Shown here: positions 16,496-18,075 of the stretch, one piece after another
Position numbering within the stretch: the stretch's first letter is position 1
Layout: the number at the start of each line of letters is the position of its first letter
DNA from: CAIWTU01 sp035686205
GTDB taxonomy: Bacteria; Desulfobacterota; Desulfuromonadia; Geobacterales; Geobacteraceae
Length of the DNA stretch: 18,075 nt
NCBI GenBank assembly: GCA_035686205.1
Contig: DASRZQ010000186.1
Coordinates: 1 to 18,075, forward strand
Reading direction: 5' to 3'
The notes under the pieces: model-generated
What the model was told of the DNA's origin: nothing
Seen by the model: the letters and a program-made list of their open reading frames with translations, nothing else
Database searches by the model: none
Made by a program: the position numbers and the translations under genes

Positions 16496-17401
16496 TCACA
16501 TCTGTTCCACCTTGCAGCCTTTTGCCCGCAGCAATTCTATGATACCCTGCCTGCCGGTCAGATGAGCCGCTCCCACGACTACGAAATATGTATTGCCCGA
16601 TTTGAGAAACCCGGCGATCTTGTCGGCCATTTCATGGTTTCTCCGGTAGAAAAGCTTTTCGAAAACAGGCAGAAGTTCCGGAGATTCGTTGACGGTTTGC
16701 GTCACGAGCGATTCCATGACTTTTGCGTCGCCGGTCCGCCACGCGTTTATCAGCAGGTCGAGGTCCCTGCCCATGGTTTTCATGTCCCGGATGGTATAAA
16801 GGAGGAAGAGTTCCTGTTCCCTGTCGGTGAATCCGTTCAACAGGCGCAGTTGATAATCGAAAGACTCCAGCTCGACAATCTTTTTCTTCCCCCGCGCTTT
16901 CCCGGCAAAATACCTGTCAATTCCGTATTTGGGGTCGTATCCGAGGCGCTGGAGCTCCAGGATTTCGAATGTAAGCGCGAGGAACCACGGTTTGACCCTG
17001 TCCAGCTGCTCGATCGGAAGGCCGATTTCTTTCATTTCCGCGGCGGCAAGGTCGTAGGTTTCCTTCGAAAGGTGCTGCTTCAGCGTGTCGCCGCCGGCGT
17101 ACAACGCCGCATGGAGCATTCTTTTCTGCAGTTCCGGGTCCGCCTCCTGGGCGGGATCCGCTTCAAGCGCAAGCGCGTCCGATCCGTTGAAACTCTTCTC
17201 CACCACCGGAGGAAGGGGATAAAACTCGGGTTTTGCCAAGTGGATGGAACCGAAGATAAAGACAGCGCCGTTTTTTGACTGCGCCTTCCACAGAAAATCC
17301 TTCTTCGCGGCTCCGCTGTTTTCCCCCGCAACGCCCGCGCCCGTAAAAGAGAGCAGAGTTGCGCACAATATTACAACCTTGAAAATCAGCTTTCCGTTCA
17401 T
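16496..17401 (-). CDS. Secreted TraB/GumN (Tiki-superfamily) protein
   Basis: The 301-residue product begins with a signal peptide (KLIFKVVILCATLLSFTGAG, cleavage near VAG-EN, residue 26), so it is exported to the periplasm. The mature part matches the TraB/PrgY/GumN family: FIFGSIHLAKPEFYPLP with a GxxH motif (GSIH, 51-54), ALALEAD, VKPWFLAL, the YGIDRYFAGKA segment (159-169), VELES, RNHEMADKI, and the closing VVVGAAHLTG with the second GxxH (277-280). Family members are proposed metal-dependent proteases related to Tiki and erythromycin-esterase folds, but bacterial roles are mostly unknown. The ATG at 17401 is chosen because it places the signal peptide at the very N-terminus and has AAAGG nearby; an upstream in-frame start at 17533 would bury the signal. 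It stands alone, with no operon partner. Confidence 0.85.
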   Translation of the reverse strand: MNGKLIFKVVILCATLLSFTGAGVAGENSGAAKKDFLWKAQSKNGAVFIFGSIHLAKPEFYPLPPVVEKSFNGSDALALEADPAQEADPELQKRMLHAALYAGGDTLKQHLSKETYDLAAAEMKEIGLPIEQLDRVKPWFLALTFEILELQRLGYDPKYGIDRYFAGKARGKKKIVELESFDYQLRLLNGFTDREQELFLLYTIRDMKTMGRDLDLLINAWRTGDAKVMESLVTQTVNESPELLPVFEKLFYRRNHEMADKIAGFLKSGNTYFVVVGAAHLTGRQGIIELLRAKGCKVEQM

Positions 17402-17515
17402 ATTTGGCCTTTCGCCATCAATAATGGAAAATCTGGCATTTGCAACCTTGTTTAACAGAACCGGCATTGGTCTGTCAATGTATCTTTCGGCCGTTACATG
17501 CCGTTGTCCGGATGA

Positions 17516-17683
17516 CGGCAAAATGCCCTTCATGTATTATTTGCGAGTGCGGGAACGGACAACCGCAAGGCCATCCAGTGGCTGGCTAAATCGGCGCGGC
17601 AGGGGAACTTGAGGGCTCTGAGGTGTCTGCAAACGATGCTGGACAAAAGGGGCGTCAATGTGACGGCGAATGATAAGTATTAA
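17516..17683 (+). pseudogene. Fragment of a Sel1-like repeat protein (C-terminal remnant)
   Basis: A short frame without a start codon follows an in-frame TGA at 17513. Its end reads KAIQWLAKSARQGNLRAL then RCLQTMLDKRG and stops with TAA at 17681-17683. The alternating A/G/L pattern, and the KAIQWLxKSAxQGNxxA run in particular, match a Sel1 (TPR-like) repeat, which mediates protein-protein contacts. About 55 codons survive, so this is probably the eroded 3' end of a longer gene whose 5' part is lost. Part of its upstream flank coincides with the leader region of the divergently oriented TraB gene. The call rests on one repeat recognised by eye. Confidence 0.5.
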
Positions 17684-17995
17684 CTGAATCCGTGACGCCT
17701 TCACGCTTTCCTCTGGGCCGTTATTTCGATACAGTACCCGCACATTGATGATTCCTACCGTCTCGTTCTTACCTTTTTCAGAACTGCCTAGCATCAACAG
17801 TCACCCATAGGAAATGTAACAGAAAGTTTGCCTGTCTGAAATATCCAGAATGTAAAATTTCAATGAAGCTACTGGATAATAAAATCTGTTACATAAATGG
17901 CATTACATTTGCTAACCGTTATTTTTTCAAAATATAGCGAAGTTGCTTTGAAAGGCGGGAATAGGCATAAAATGGACTTCTAGGTGGGGGTGCAC
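17684..17995. repeat. AT-rich non-coding stretch with nested inverted repeats
   Basis: No gene is convincing here. A 10-base perfect inverted repeat, ATGTAACAGA (17814-17823) and TCTGTTACAT (17885-17894), encloses a second 6-base pair, ATCCAG (17843-17848) and CTGGAT (17872-17877). They could form an imperfect long hairpin of about 81 bases, or be parts of a mobile-element end. A small CGTGA-CGCCT-TCACG hairpin at 17691-17705, followed by CTTTCCTCT, could be a weak terminator for the Sel1 remnant. From about 17810 the sequence turns markedly more AT-rich than the rest of the window. Confidence 0.45.
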
Positions 17996-18075
17996 ATGCA
18001 GTCAAAACAAAAACTTCCTGTTCCATCTTCATGCAAAATTCGGCATCTATGGGACACTTTGTATGAATGTTTAAT
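17996..18075 (+). CDS. Unidentified gene, 5' end only (runs off window)
   Basis: An ATG at 17996, preceded by GGTGGGGG about 5 bases away, opens a frame that stays open for the remaining 26 codons. It starts MQSKQKLPVPSSCKIRHLW and continues through DTLYECL. I do not recognise the family. The polar start followed by a W-x-x-L-Y helix and the AT-rich, repeat-bearing upstream region are compatible with a transposase, but this is a guess. The rest lies beyond the window edge. Confidence 0.4.
   Translation, partial: MQSKQKLPVPSSCKIRHLWDTLYECL

Noticed and set aside
16562..17278. 238-codon open frame on the plus strand
   Set aside because: Antisense to the TraB/GumN gene, which has a signal peptide and both GxxH motifs.
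17537..17797. 86-codon minus-strand frame
   Set aside because: It runs antisense to the Sel1-like remnant, has no clear ribosome site, and the second half is simply the reverse of that remnant. I cannot exclude a small real protein, but nothing supports it.
1..18075. CRISPR arrays, tRNA or rRNA genes, defence systems
   Set aside because: No regularly spaced direct repeats, cloverleaf-like sequences, rRNA motifs or recognisable defence domains were seen on either strand.

Overview
This window looks like a chromosomal segment of a GC-rich Gram-negative bacterium. ADP-heptose (LPS core) genes, an elongasome operon, a PAS-rich hybrid kinase and an HD-GYP regulator together suggest a deltaproteobacterial lineage such as the Geobacter/Desulfuromonas group. 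That assignment is inferred from gene content and style only; no ribosomal marker is present.

Bases 1-4716 form a tight + strand envelope-sugar operon: a family 2-like glycosyltransferase (5' end outside the window), gmhA, a gene of uncertain function with a deoxyhypusine-synthase-like look, hldE and gmhB. GmhA, HldE and GmhB cover the steps from sedoheptulose-7-phosphate to ADP-D-glycero-D-manno-heptose; the epimerase HldD is not here. After a 177-base gap with a candidate promoter and inverted repeat comes rfbA (dTDP-glucose synthesis). A 163-base gap rich in hairpins, possibly a structured RNA, then leads to mreC-mreD-mrdA-rodA (5969-10314), a translationally coupled rod-shape and peptidoglycan-elongation operon without an adjacent mreB.

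The minus strand from 14817 to 10355 carries a signalling pair: a 1072-residue membrane hybrid histidine kinase (eight-helix sensor, three PAS, HisKA, HATPase, REC), then a response regulator with a canonical HD-GYP cyclic-di-GMP phosphodiesterase domain. Divergent from the kinase is an MFS exporter (15158-16432). Convergent with the exporter is a secreted TraB/GumN-type protein (17401-16496).

The right end (17402-18075) is gene-poor. It holds a decayed Sel1-like repeat fragment, an AT-rich stretch with nested inverted repeats, and the first 26 codons of an unidentified gene running off the window. It looks like an accessory or mobile-element boundary. Nothing here is a clear novel defence or effector system. 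The items most worth a second look are the deoxyhypusine-synthase-like gene inside the heptose operon, the possible RNA between rfbA and mreC, and the right-end repeats.
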